Shown here: positions 32,747-41,300 of the stretch, piece after piece
Layout: each line of letters starts with the position of its first letter
How positions within the stretch are numbered: the stretch's first letter is position 1
Assembly (NCBI RefSeq): GCF_002159335.1
Contig: NZ_NFHP01000006.1
Coordinates: 124,001-188,000 of the forward strand
Origin: Collinsella sp. An7
GTDB lineage: Bacteria > Actinomycetota > Coriobacteriia > Coriobacteriales > Coriobacteriaceae
Direction of reading: 5' to 3'
Length of the DNA: 64,000 bases
Notes under the pieces: model-generated
Seen by the model: only the letters and a program-made list of their open reading frames with translations
Told to the model about the DNA's origin: nothing
Database searches by the model: none
Position numbers and translations under genes: made by a program

Positions 32747-35700
32747 ATGGCAAACGTCCGCCCTTATATCAACCACTTGCTCCAGAACAGCGGCATCACC
32801 CCTGCGTGCAGCGAGGAGGAGCGCCTTGCGGCCGAAGACCTCGCGCAGATTTTCCGCCGTCACGGGTTTGAGCCCGAGATGCAGGAGTTCAGCGCCTCGG
32901 GGTCGCAGAAGGTCGTAACGGCGGTGCTCGGCATCGCCGTCTTTCTGGGCGCGCTGCTCATGGGCATCGGCGGGATCGTGGGCGTGGTGGGTCTTTTGCT
33001 CGCGCTCGCGGGCGGTGTGCTCTACACGCTCGAGCGCATGGGCAAGACCTCGCTCTCGAGCTTGGGCGGCGCCGGTCTTTCGCAAAACGTCATCGCCTAT
33101 CACAAGGCGTCTGGCCCGCTGGCCTCGCCGCGCAACCGCCCCGTGGTGGTTGTGGCGCATTACGACTCGCCGCGCGCCGACCTGCTCTCGCAGATGCCGT
33201 ACGCCTCGTATCGCCCGGCTATCGTAAAGCTTCTGCCGTATGCCATGCTTGCCCCGGCGGTGATTGCCATCGTGCGGCTGCTGCCGCTGCCGGGCGCCGC
33301 CAAGGTGATCCTATGGATCGTGGCCATCCTCGCCGCACTCGTGCCGCTGGCCAACGCGGTGGCGACCATCCTCAACCGGTTTGTGCTGCCCTACACCTCG
33401 GGCTCGGTATGCAACAAGTCGTCGGTGGCGGCGATGCTCGGTGTGATGAACGCCGTGGCGCCGTTCCGCGGCGAGCGCGAGTTCCCCGGCGACATGCCCT
33501 TTGAGCGCTACATGCACGGCCAGCGCCGTGCAGCCGAGGCCGCCGCCCGCGCCGCTGCCGAGCAGGCTGCCGCCGCGGCTGCGGCCAAGGCTGCCAAGCG
33601 CGGCGTGCCGGTGGAAGACGCCGAGGCTGCTGCGGGCACTGCCGAGCCGGAGGCCGCCGAGATGCTGGCTGCCGATGCCGCTGCCGAGACCGCCGAGGCC
33701 GTTGAGGCCGCTGCCGAGGTTGCCGGTGCTGAGGCCGCCGATGCAACGCTTGAGGCCGAGAGCGACGACCTGGGCGGCACGGCTGCCTACAGCGCCGATG
33801 CCCCTGCGGCCGCCGGTGCGGACGCGGCAAACGCCGGCTCCACGATGGCGATGTCTGCCGAGGAACTTGCCGCCGCTGCCGCCGCAGGCGTTGCCGCGGG
33901 CGCAGAGGTTGTTGCAACTGCCGCCGCCGAGGCTGCCGAGCCGGGCGACGAGTCCGCTGCCTACGATGAGACTGAGGCCGAGGTTGAGGAAGTTGCCGAG
34001 GCGGACGAGGGCATTGTTGAGGCTGACGCCGAGGAGGCCGGCGACGCTAGCGACTCCGGCGACTTCGGCGACGCGTTCTTTACCTCCGAGCTGACCGGCT
34101 CCGAGGCCGCTGCGGCCGAGGTTGAGCCTGCTGCCACCGAGGGGCCCGAGCCCGCGCATGTAAACGCCGAGGGCAACTACCGCTACGGTGCCGACGCGAT
34201 TCGCGCGCTGGGCATGCTGCCCGAGTCGTGCGTGCTTGAGTACGACGAGCCCGAGCCGCCCGCGCCCGCGGAGCCTGCTGCCCCGGCGGCGGAGCCGGTT
34301 GCGGCCGAGCTGGTTGTCGAGGCGGACGAAACCATGGAGCCCGAGGTCGCCGGCGACGATGCCGACTACGATGGCTACACCGAAGACGAGGCGTACGACG
34401 ATTACGCCGAGGACGACTACGACGGCGCCTATGCGGAGGACGACGCCTACGACGAGGGCGCGTACGACGAGGATGCCTACGAGGGCTACGACGAGAGCGG
34501 CTACGCCTATCAGCCGTCTGAGTACGGCAGCACCGGGCTCTCGCGCCTGACCGGGCGCGGCGGCATTGCCGAGAAGCTCTCGGGCTTTGGCGCCAGTGCG
34601 TCGCGCTTCTTTGGCAGCGTGCTCGACCGTGGTAAGAGCGCCATCCAGAACATCGAGGAGGCCGCGCATGGTGTGGCCGATCGTCTGAGCGGCTCTGACG
34701 AGGCGCTCGACGAGCTTGCCGAGGACGAGGCTGCGCTCGATGCGGCTGCCGGCGCCGAGGTTGCGGCTGCGTCTGCCGCGGCCCATGAGGATGCCGAGGC
34801 TGCTGACGCCGCCGATGACGCCGCTGCCGAGGTGGTTGACGAGCCGACCATGGCCTACGAGGCGCTCAGCGACGAGGACCTCGAGGGGACCGTGTCGGTT
34901 GAGATTGCTGCCTCCGAGGCTGACGGCACGGCCGTTGCCGCGGCTGAGGACATCGCCGTTGCAGGCGATGGCGAGACGGGGATCTTTGCCCCGCTCGAGG
35001 CCGATGACGCCGAGGCTGCGGCGGTTGCCGAGGCCGAGGAGCTCGCGGTTGAGCTGCCGGCTGACGTAACGCCTGCGGACGGTGAGCCTGCCGGCGAGGT
35101 GCTGGATGACGAGGCTGACGAGGTTGTGACCGATGGGGCACCGGCCGGCGAGCCTGCCCCCGCGCCTGCCGCCGAACCCGCGCCGACGCCCGCCGCACCG
35201 CTTGGGGCGACCGTTGCCTTTACCCCGCAGCAGGCGTCCACTGCTGCGGCGCCGAGTGGTGCCAACTCCGCCGCATCTGCCCCTGCACCCGCTCCGGCAC
35301 CGCGCCCGGTGGAGACGGTCGACTCGCTCATGGCGCAGATCAACCCGCCGCGCCAGAGCGCCGCGCCGCGTCCGGCGGCTGCCCCGCGTCGCACGCCCAT
35401 CGTGGTGCCCGACCCCGGCCAGCCTTCGCTCAACCAGCCCGTCTCGGTGAGCCGCACGTCGCTCTTCGATCTTCCCGATCCGTCGGCCCCGCAGGTCGAT
35501 CCATTTGCGCCGCAGAGCGCCACGGGTTCCCTGCCGTCCATGCCGGCCCAGAACGCCACTCCGCAGGTTGCCGCTCCGGCGCCCGCTCGTTCCCGCAACT
35601 TCACGGTGCTCGATCCCGCCGCTCCGGCAGCGCCGAGCGCGCCCGCGGCGGACCCGCAGCCTGCTCAGGCGTCCGAGAGCGCCTTTGAGGTCATCTCGGC

Positions 35701-36400
35701 ACAGACGCCGGTTGCCCATCCGCAGGAGGAGAAGCGCCGCGGTCTGGGTGGTCTCTTCCACCGCAAGAAGAAGGAAGAGCCCTCCATGGGCGAGTACCTG
35801 GGCCTTGGTGACGACTTTGACGCCAAGAGCTCCGGGCGCGACATCGGCTCGTGGGACAACTTTGAGGACGATGATGACTGGAAGGGCGGTGCCACCGGCG
35901 TGCCCGGTGTGAGCGAGGACGAGCTCCGCGACGCCGTGACTTCCCTTGGCGACGACGAGCTGCTTGGCCACGACATCTGGTTTGTAGCGACGGGTGCCTC
36001 GGAGTACGGCAACGCGGGCATCAAGGCGTTCTTGGCCACGCACCGCGACAAGCTGCGCGGCGTCTTTCTCATCAACCTCGAGTGCGTGGGCGCCGGCCAG
36101 CTCGCCATGCTCTCCACCGAGGGCGAGCGTCGCGTGCTCAAGGGCGACAAGCGCATCATGAACCTTGTCCGCAAGGTCTCGGGCGCCTTCCACCATGAGT
36201 TTGGCGCGATCGACATGCCCTACCTCTCCACCGATGCCTACGCAGCGATGAACATGAGCCTGCGCTCGCTCACCATTGCCGGTGTAGACGGGCCGTGCCT
36301 CGCGTGCTCGCACAGCGAGGAGGATCTGCCGCTCAGCGTGGATGTCAACAACATCAACGAGGTCGCCGACGTGGTGACCGAGGTCATCCGCCGCTCGTAG
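32747..36400 (+). CDS. M28-like membrane protein split by a long acidic insertion
   Basis: 1217 residues, ATG 32747 (GGAG upstream). Residues 1-255 and 1058-1217 together look like one M28-family aminopeptidase fold: N-terminal helices, VVVVAHYDSPRADLL (H138-x-D), then FVATGASEYGNAGIKAFL, FLINLECVG and ACSHSEEDLP near the end. The usual metal-bridging Asp is not seen (VCNKSSVAAML stands in the place of D/N-x-S-G), so activity is doubtful. Two hydrophobic regions (about 55-100 and 160-215) make it an integral membrane protein. Residues about 255-1050 are Ala/Glu/Asp/Pro-rich low-complexity sequence, with a Tyr/Asp/Glu patch (about 540-585). No homologous function is recognised for this architecture. 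Confidence 0.75.
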   Translation: MANVRPYINHLLQNSGITPACSEEERLAAEDLAQIFRRHGFEPEMQEFSASGSQKVVTAVLGIAVFLGALLMGIGGIVGVVGLLLALAGGVLYTLERMGKTSLSSLGGAGLSQNVIAYHKASGPLASPRNRPVVVVAHYDSPRADLLSQMPYASYRPAIVKLLPYAMLAPAVIAIVRLLPLPGAAKVILWIVAILAALVPLANAVATILNRFVLPYTSGSVCNKSSVAAMLGVMNAVAPFRGEREFPGDMPFERYMHGQRRAAEAAARAAAEQAAAAAAAKAAKRGVPVEDAEAAAGTAEPEAAEMLAADAAAETAEAVEAAAEVAGAEAADATLEAESDDLGGTAAYSADAPAAAGADAANAGSTMAMSAEELAAAAAAGVAAGAEVVATAAAEAAEPGDESAAYDETEAEVEEVAEADEGIVEADAEEAGDASDSGDFGDAFFTSELTGSEAAAAEVEPAATEGPEPAHVNAEGNYRYGADAIRALGMLPESCVLEYDEPEPPAPAEPAAPAAEPVAAELVVEADETMEPEVAGDDADYDGYTEDEAYDDYAEDDYDGAYAEDDAYDEGAYDEDAYEGYDESGYAYQPSEYGSTGLSRLTGRGGIAEKLSGFGASASRFFGSVLDRGKSAIQNIEEAAHGVADRLSGSDEALDELAEDEAALDAAAGAEVAAASAAAHEDAEAADAADDAAAEVVDEPTMAYEALSDEDLEGTVSVEIAASEADGTAVAAAEDIAVAGDGETGIFAPLEADDAEAAAVAEAEELAVELPADVTPADGEPAGEVLDDEADEVVTDGAPAGEPAPAPAAEPAPTPAAPLGATVAFTPQQASTAAAPSGANSAASAPAPAPAPRPVETVDSLMAQINPPRQSAAPRPAAAPRRTPIVVPDPGQPSLNQPVSVSRTSLFDLPDPSAPQVDPFAPQSATGSLPSMPAQNATPQVAAPAPARSRNFTVLDPAAPAAPSAPAADPQPAQASESAFEVISAQTPVAHPQEEKRRGLGGLFHRKKKEEPSMGEYLGLGDDFDAKSSGRDIGSWDNFEDDDDWKGGATGVPGVSEDELRDAVTSLGDDELLGHDIWFVATGASEYGNAGIKAFLATHRDKLRGVFLINLECVGAGQLAMLSTEGERRVLKGDKRIMNLVRKVSGAFHHEFGAIDMPYLSTDAYAAMNMSLRSLTIAGVDGPCLACSHSEEDLPLSVDVNNINEVADVVTEVIRRS

Positions 36401-36424
36401 CGCGCGGCTGCAAGACTGAACCTT

Positions 36425-36461
36425 GGGGACCCGCCACCTGCATAGCGTGTGGCGGGTCCCC
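36425..36461 (+). terminator. 13-bp hairpin after the M28-like gene
   Basis: GGGGACCCGCCAC (36425-36437) pairs perfectly with GTGGCGGGTCCCC (36449-36461), 25 bp after the stop; no T-run. Confidence 0.6.
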
Positions 36462-36597
36462 GCATATCGAGGCTAGGTGGCGGGGTGCACAGGCTCGCGG
36501 GAAGGCGCGTCGCTTGCTCGCAAAAGATTCGACGCGCGGCGCACGCGAGCGCGAGGTGCTGGTAGCATGGGTGCATACGCGCGCAAAAGGAGGCACG

Positions 36598-36912
36598 GTG
36601 TTTAGATACATCAGGGAGCATTGGCTGGTCTACCTCATCGGGCTCGTGGTGGCCGTGGCCATTGGTCTGGGTGCCGCCTACGTGGTGGGCGTTGTGGGCT
36701 CCACGCCGAGCTCGGTGCGCGAGGAGCGCATCGAGAGCGAGGAGGAGCGCGAGGACCAGATGAACAGCATCGACGAGGACCTTAATGCGCTCAGCAGCGA
36801 CGGCTCGGATGCTACGACGGACGATGCCGCTACCACCGATGCCGGCACCGACGGAGCGGCTGATGGCTCGGCCGATGCCGCGAGCGACGCGGATACGTCT
36901 ACGAGCGAATAG
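36598..36912 (+). CDS. small single-pass membrane protein with acidic tail, 104 aa
   Basis: GTG 36598 follows AAAGGAGG. A short cytosolic start (VFRYIREHW) leads into one membrane helix (LVYLIGLVVAVAIGLGAAYV), then a highly charged segment (REERIESEEEREDQMNSIDE) and an Asp/Thr/Ser/Ala-rich tail of about 45 residues. I do not recognise a family; the acidic tail resembles the composition of the insertion in the neighbouring M28-like protein. The start is well supported by the ribosome site and the signal-anchor. Confidence 0.7.
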   Translation: MFRYIREHWLVYLIGLVVAVAIGLGAAYVVGVVGSTPSSVREERIESEEEREDQMNSIDEDLNALSSDGSDATTDDAATTDAGTDGAADGSADAASDADTSTSE

Positions 36913-37093
36913 CACGATTGGCGCGAACACGTCTACGAGGGGATGGCGCCGCTTGGCCTGGCATTTTTGCAAGGCGTGTAGGGTCGGTGCGCGCTTGCCC
37001 CGGTGGAAGGGCGCCGTCCGGCCATTAGGATGCGCCTGGCTCTTTCCCGCGCGGTGCTCTGTACGCCCTTGCGACTCTATGGCCCTCACGGCC

Positions 37094-37245
37094 CTGTTTA
37101 CGCGGATCCGCCTGACCCGATCCCATCTATGACCCCATACTTCCGCAATCCTGTTTACGTGGGTCTACATGGCCCGATCCCACCTATGAACCCCCCCCCT
37201 TTCCAGCAGCTCTGTTTACTAGGGCCCGCCTGACCCACCCCCTCT
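37094..37245. repeat. three imperfect direct repeats of about 58 bp
   Basis: Units start with CTGTTTAC at 37094, 37151 and 37212 and continue with GGG/GGA..C...GCC(T/C)GACCC or TGGCCCGATCCCA.CTATGA and a C-run. The interval 36913-37246 otherwise has no gene. Confidence 0.55.
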
Positions 37246-37246
37246 C

Positions 37247-38128
37247 CTACGAAAGCGTAAAGACAACGAGCGTGCGCTCGCGTGTGCCGGGCAAAGGGCT
37301 CGTGCAGGTGATGAGCGTGAGAACGCGCTTGGCACGTTGAGTCTGCTCCTCCCACGAGGGTGCGCGAGCTTGTGCCCGAGCTGCGAGCGTCCGGGCAAAC
37401 GCTGCTACATCGGCGCCCGCGTTTAGCGAGAAGCGCTGAATATCGGCAAAGGATTGGTCGACCCTGAGGGCGCAGAGCGGTTGGAAGACAAGCTCCTCGG
37501 TAGTTGTGCTCGCGATGGGCGTCAGCGTGTCGGCGCGCCGCGGAGGCGCCGGGTGAGAAGCGCCCGCCGCTCGGGCGGCACCCGAGCTTGCGAAGCCACT
37601 CCACCGGACAACGCTCGAGGCTGCGGCGCCGAGTTGCCGAGCGTCGCCAGAGGACGTTGCGCTCTGCCAGTGGGCGGCACCGAGCTGCGCGAACACTTCG
37701 GGTCGATACGCCTCGCGGAGTGGCTCGAACATTCGGCTCGGAAAGCCGGTGGCATGCCCATAGACGAGCAGGTGCGCGCCCGTTTGCAAGCAACGTGGGT
37801 CGAGGTAAGGACATCCCGCTGCCGAGGGCTCGCCCCATGCGTTGTGGGTGAGGTAGAAGTCGGCCGGCTCAGTCGTTGCGGGCTGCATGACAGGGTAGGA
37901 GATATCGGTTCTCTCAACGGTGAGCCAGGCGATCGCCCCAGGGAACACGGCTTGCCAGCTATCGTCGGCTGACTCCCCATCGCCTGCCGCGCGATAGGCG
38001 TGTTCCTCCAGGGCGCCGTGGGCAGCGAGCGAGCCCGCGGCGGCAAGGCATCCGATGCAGACAAGCGCAATGAGCGTGCGGACAATCGCGTGGAGCCGAG
38101 ATCTGCCAGACCGCCGGTCCTCACGCAT
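37247..38128 (-). CDS. class B-like sortase
   Basis: 293 residues from ATG 38126-38128 with GGGGAGGGG upstream. An N-terminal signal-anchor (AIVRTLIALVCIGCLAAAG) places the enzyme outside the membrane. Family blocks are IAWLTVERTDISYPVMQ, DFYLTHNAWGEPSAAGCPYL, the catalytic His in LLVYGHATGF, the catalytic Cys in LTLITCTSP and the Arg in TRERTLVVF, as in SrtB-type sortases. A Ser/Ala/Pro-rich insertion (about residues 165-215) is unusual. It sits downstream of the LAQTG surface protein and presumably anchors it or polymerises it; it may also serve the LAATG adhesin. Confidence 0.88.
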   Translation of the reverse strand: MREDRRSGRSRLHAIVRTLIALVCIGCLAAAGSLAAHGALEEHAYRAAGDGESADDSWQAVFPGAIAWLTVERTDISYPVMQPATTEPADFYLTHNAWGEPSAAGCPYLDPRCLQTGAHLLVYGHATGFPSRMFEPLREAYRPEVFAQLGAAHWQSATSSGDARQLGAAASSVVRWSGFASSGAARAAGASHPAPPRRADTLTPIASTTTEELVFQPLCALRVDQSFADIQRFSLNAGADVAAFARTLAARAQARAPSWEEQTQRAKRVLTLITCTSPLPGTRERTLVVFTLS

Positions 38129-38300
38129 ATCAATCACCCCTCCCCTGTGTCGACGAGCTCCGACATCGCTGTCCATACGTCCGTCCCACGCGACGACCTG
38201 CGGCAACACCCTGTTCCAATGCCGTACCCTCTGCGCGTGTTCGTGCGCCACGCGAAACATAGCCCTCATGGCGCGGCAACTCACCATGCTCCACTCTGCT

Positions 38301-38339
38301 CGGGAGCTGCGGCGGCAATTTGTACCGCCGCAGCTCCCG
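38301..38339. terminator. 15-bp perfect hairpin between surface protein and sortase genes
   Basis: CGGGAGCTGCGGCGG (38301-38315) pairs with CCGCCGCAGCTCCCG (38325-38339) around a 9-nt loop. It lies in the 237-bp gap of this leftward pair and has no T-run, so it could be an attenuator or mRNA stabiliser rather than a full stop. Confidence 0.6.
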
Positions 38340-38365
38340 TGCGTGCTCCGGTCTTACCTACGGCT

Positions 38366-41300
38366 CTACCTGTGCAACCTCCGTCCCGACCGTGTTCCGC
38401 TCGGCATTTGCTCGCGACGCCCTTGCGGTAACGCGGCTCGGCGGGTCATCCTCGTCCGCTTGTGCGGCACGGGTCCAACCGGGAATGCCCCGCTCCGGCG
38501 TGCTGCCAGCCAAAGCCCGGCGGCAATGAGACCGGTCAACGCTAGGGCAATCGCAAACGGAGCGGTACCCGTCTGCGCGAGGATTCCGACGGGCGTGCCC
38601 GAGCCCCGCACGTGCACGGTCTGCCCCTCGTCATCGAGGTCTGCGTGCTCGGCTATCAACAACCCGCGCTCCTGTTCGCCGGTTTCGTCCTCCGCTCCTT
38701 CGGGCGCCTTTTGGGCACGGTACGAGAGCTGCTCAAACGCCACCACGTCGCCGCCGTCAAGGTCTGAGGTGTCGAGTGTGAAGGCAACCTCCGCCTCGCC
38801 GTTTGGCTCGCTGGGCGTAAAGGTCACACTCGTTGTCAGCGCGCTGCCGTCCGCCCCTTGCAGGGTCTCGCCGGTTTCGCGGTCATGGAGCGTTCCGGTC
38901 AGCGTGTGCGCGATGCCGGGCTCGAGCCCCTCGTACGAGACGGTATCGATGAGCGTGACGGTGCCCGCTTCTACCTCGTGGTCGCCGTCGGCCCGATCGG
39001 TCAGCGTGGTGCCGATGTGCGGCGTGCGCTCAACGGGCACTTGCTCCACGCGGTCGTGGTCTTGATCCTCCAGACGCTCATGCTCCTCAACGTTGCCGCC
39101 GTTACGGAAGAGACTGACGGCCGCGTTGTTCTCTAGGGTCGTGTCCGCCCGGTACGCGTCGGTTGCCCGCATGTGGACGACGAGTGGCGCCGCGTCATCA
39201 GCCGCCGCGATGCTCTCGATGTCATCGTGCGCATCTTTGAGTAGCTCGCGGTCCCATCCGTTAGAACGCGAGGAGAACCCCTGCTCCACGCGGCCATACT
39301 CAAGGCGCACGGCGGTTACGAACTCACCCTCGGCAAGGTCGAGGTCGGCCACGGCAAGCTCGGTCGGCTCGGTGGCGCTCACGTTCGCCGCCCAGAGGCG
39401 CCAACCGGTGTAGTCGAGGGCGCGCCCGTCGTCGCCCAAGCGTTTCGCGGTGGTCTCGTGCGCAAGCCACGGGTTCTCGTGGCCATCACCGAGGGTGCCA
39501 TTGGCGCCGCTGGGATCCACATAGTCCGCGGGCGTCTGGTTGGTCCGATACCACACGTTGAGCAGCCCGTCATAGTCTTCGCTGGCAACGGGCGTGGTGA
39601 TACCCGTAAGCTCAGCCAGGCCTGCACTCGCGCCATCGAGCTCGTCGGTGACGGTAAACTCGTCCACCCACGTGCTCGAGGTCGAGCGGAAGTCGACGGT
39701 GTAGGCAAAGCTCCCGTCGTCGCTCGGCGTTGCCGGCGCGTTGTTGCTCCCGTCCTCGCTCGCCACGGCATCGGCCTCGGTGTAGGCCCGCACGGGGTCG
39801 GCAATCTGCTGCCTCTTGTCGACCTCGCCCGTAACCTGAATGGGCTCGTCGTACATCACCACACACTGGGCCTCGCCGGTGGCCTCGACCGTGAACTCAA
39901 CCGCCGTGGCCTCGTCATAGCCGTGCGGCGTCATCTGCTCCACCAGAGTGTACGAGCCGGGCGCCAGCGCCTCGATGCGATGATCCTCCTCGCCCGACAC
40001 CCATTCCTCCACCACGTTGCCCTCATGGTCGAGAATGGCAAGGTGCGCGCCGGGGATCTCCGCCTCGTCGGTAACGTCGCGCTTGGAGAGGTCGACCTTT
40101 GTGTAGTCGTTTGCAACATCAATCCCAAAGCTCGGCATGCCCTCGGTGAGCCCGTTGCGGTCAACGGTGAAATAGCGCACGCTTCGCTCGGTCAGAAAAC
40201 CGTCGGGTGCGTTCGTCTCGCAGAGGCGGTAGCTCCCCTCGGCAAGGTGGCGGATCGTCAGCGTACCGTCGGCGCCGGTGGTGAGCTGCTGGGGCTCGGC
40301 ATCGTCGGCAAGGAGCGCCGGGAGCTCGGTGAGCGAGCCCGTTGCCTCGGGGTCGTCCGCGGGTTCGTACGCCAGGATGCGGGTCTCGCCGGCGGCAAGC
40401 TCAACGGTGTCCACGGCGCTGCTGTCCACCTCAACGCGGTAGGTGCCTGCAGAAAGGTCGGTGGCAGCATGGGCGCCGCGGTCCGCGTCGTAGGGAAGGG
40501 GTAGGGCCTCGGAGACCGTGCCCTTACGGGCGAGTTCGGCCGAAACGCCGGTAAAGAATCCGCTGTGTACCGTGAGCTGATAGGAGCCGTCGGCTGCAAG
40601 CTCGATATCCTGCTCGCCGGCGAATGAGGCCTCTGCACCTGCCTCGTCCGCAACGGAGAGCGTGTAGCTCCCGGGTTCGAGCGCCGCAACCTCGGTACCT
40701 AGCACATAGGCCGAGCCGTCGTCTGCGGTGAGGGTGGCGGTCCACCCTTCGGGCAGCGCGGGCACAACCTCGGCATACGCCGCCGGGGCCCTAAGCTCGA
40801 CCGTGGTGCCTTCGGGGGCATCAACGGCGAGTGCCGCCATGCCCTCGTCGGGGACAACAGTAACCTCGTCGGTGGAGCTCCACAGCTCAAAGGTTGCGCC
40901 GGGGAGCGTGTCGTCGTGCCCAAGTACCGTCTTGGTGAGGACGGTCTCGGTCGGTGCGTCAGATACCTCAACGCGCGTGGAAACGACCGGGGTCGTGTGG
41001 TCGCGGTACTCCAGGGTAAAGGGGTGCGGCGTTGCGTCGAGCACATGGCCCGCGGGCGCCGCCGTTTCCACAAAGGCGTATGTGGCTGAGCCCCCGCCCA
41101 GGTAGAGGGGCTTGGTGGTGGCGCTGCCGGTATCGTCGGTGGTCACGTGGTCCACGATCTCCCCGGCTACGGCGCGCACCGTTCCATCGGGCGAGACGAT
41201 ATCCTCCTGCGCCACCACGTCGTACTCCGCGCCGGCGAGCAGCCCCGAGCATCCGGGGTCGTAGGTGCCGGACCCGGCGCTGTCTGCAGCGCCCGTGTTG

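Noticed and set aside
33311-36313. 1000-codon minus-strand frame opposite the M28-like gene
   Set aside because: Antisense of Ala/Glu-rich codons gives Arg/Gly/Leu low-complexity sequence with no start context.
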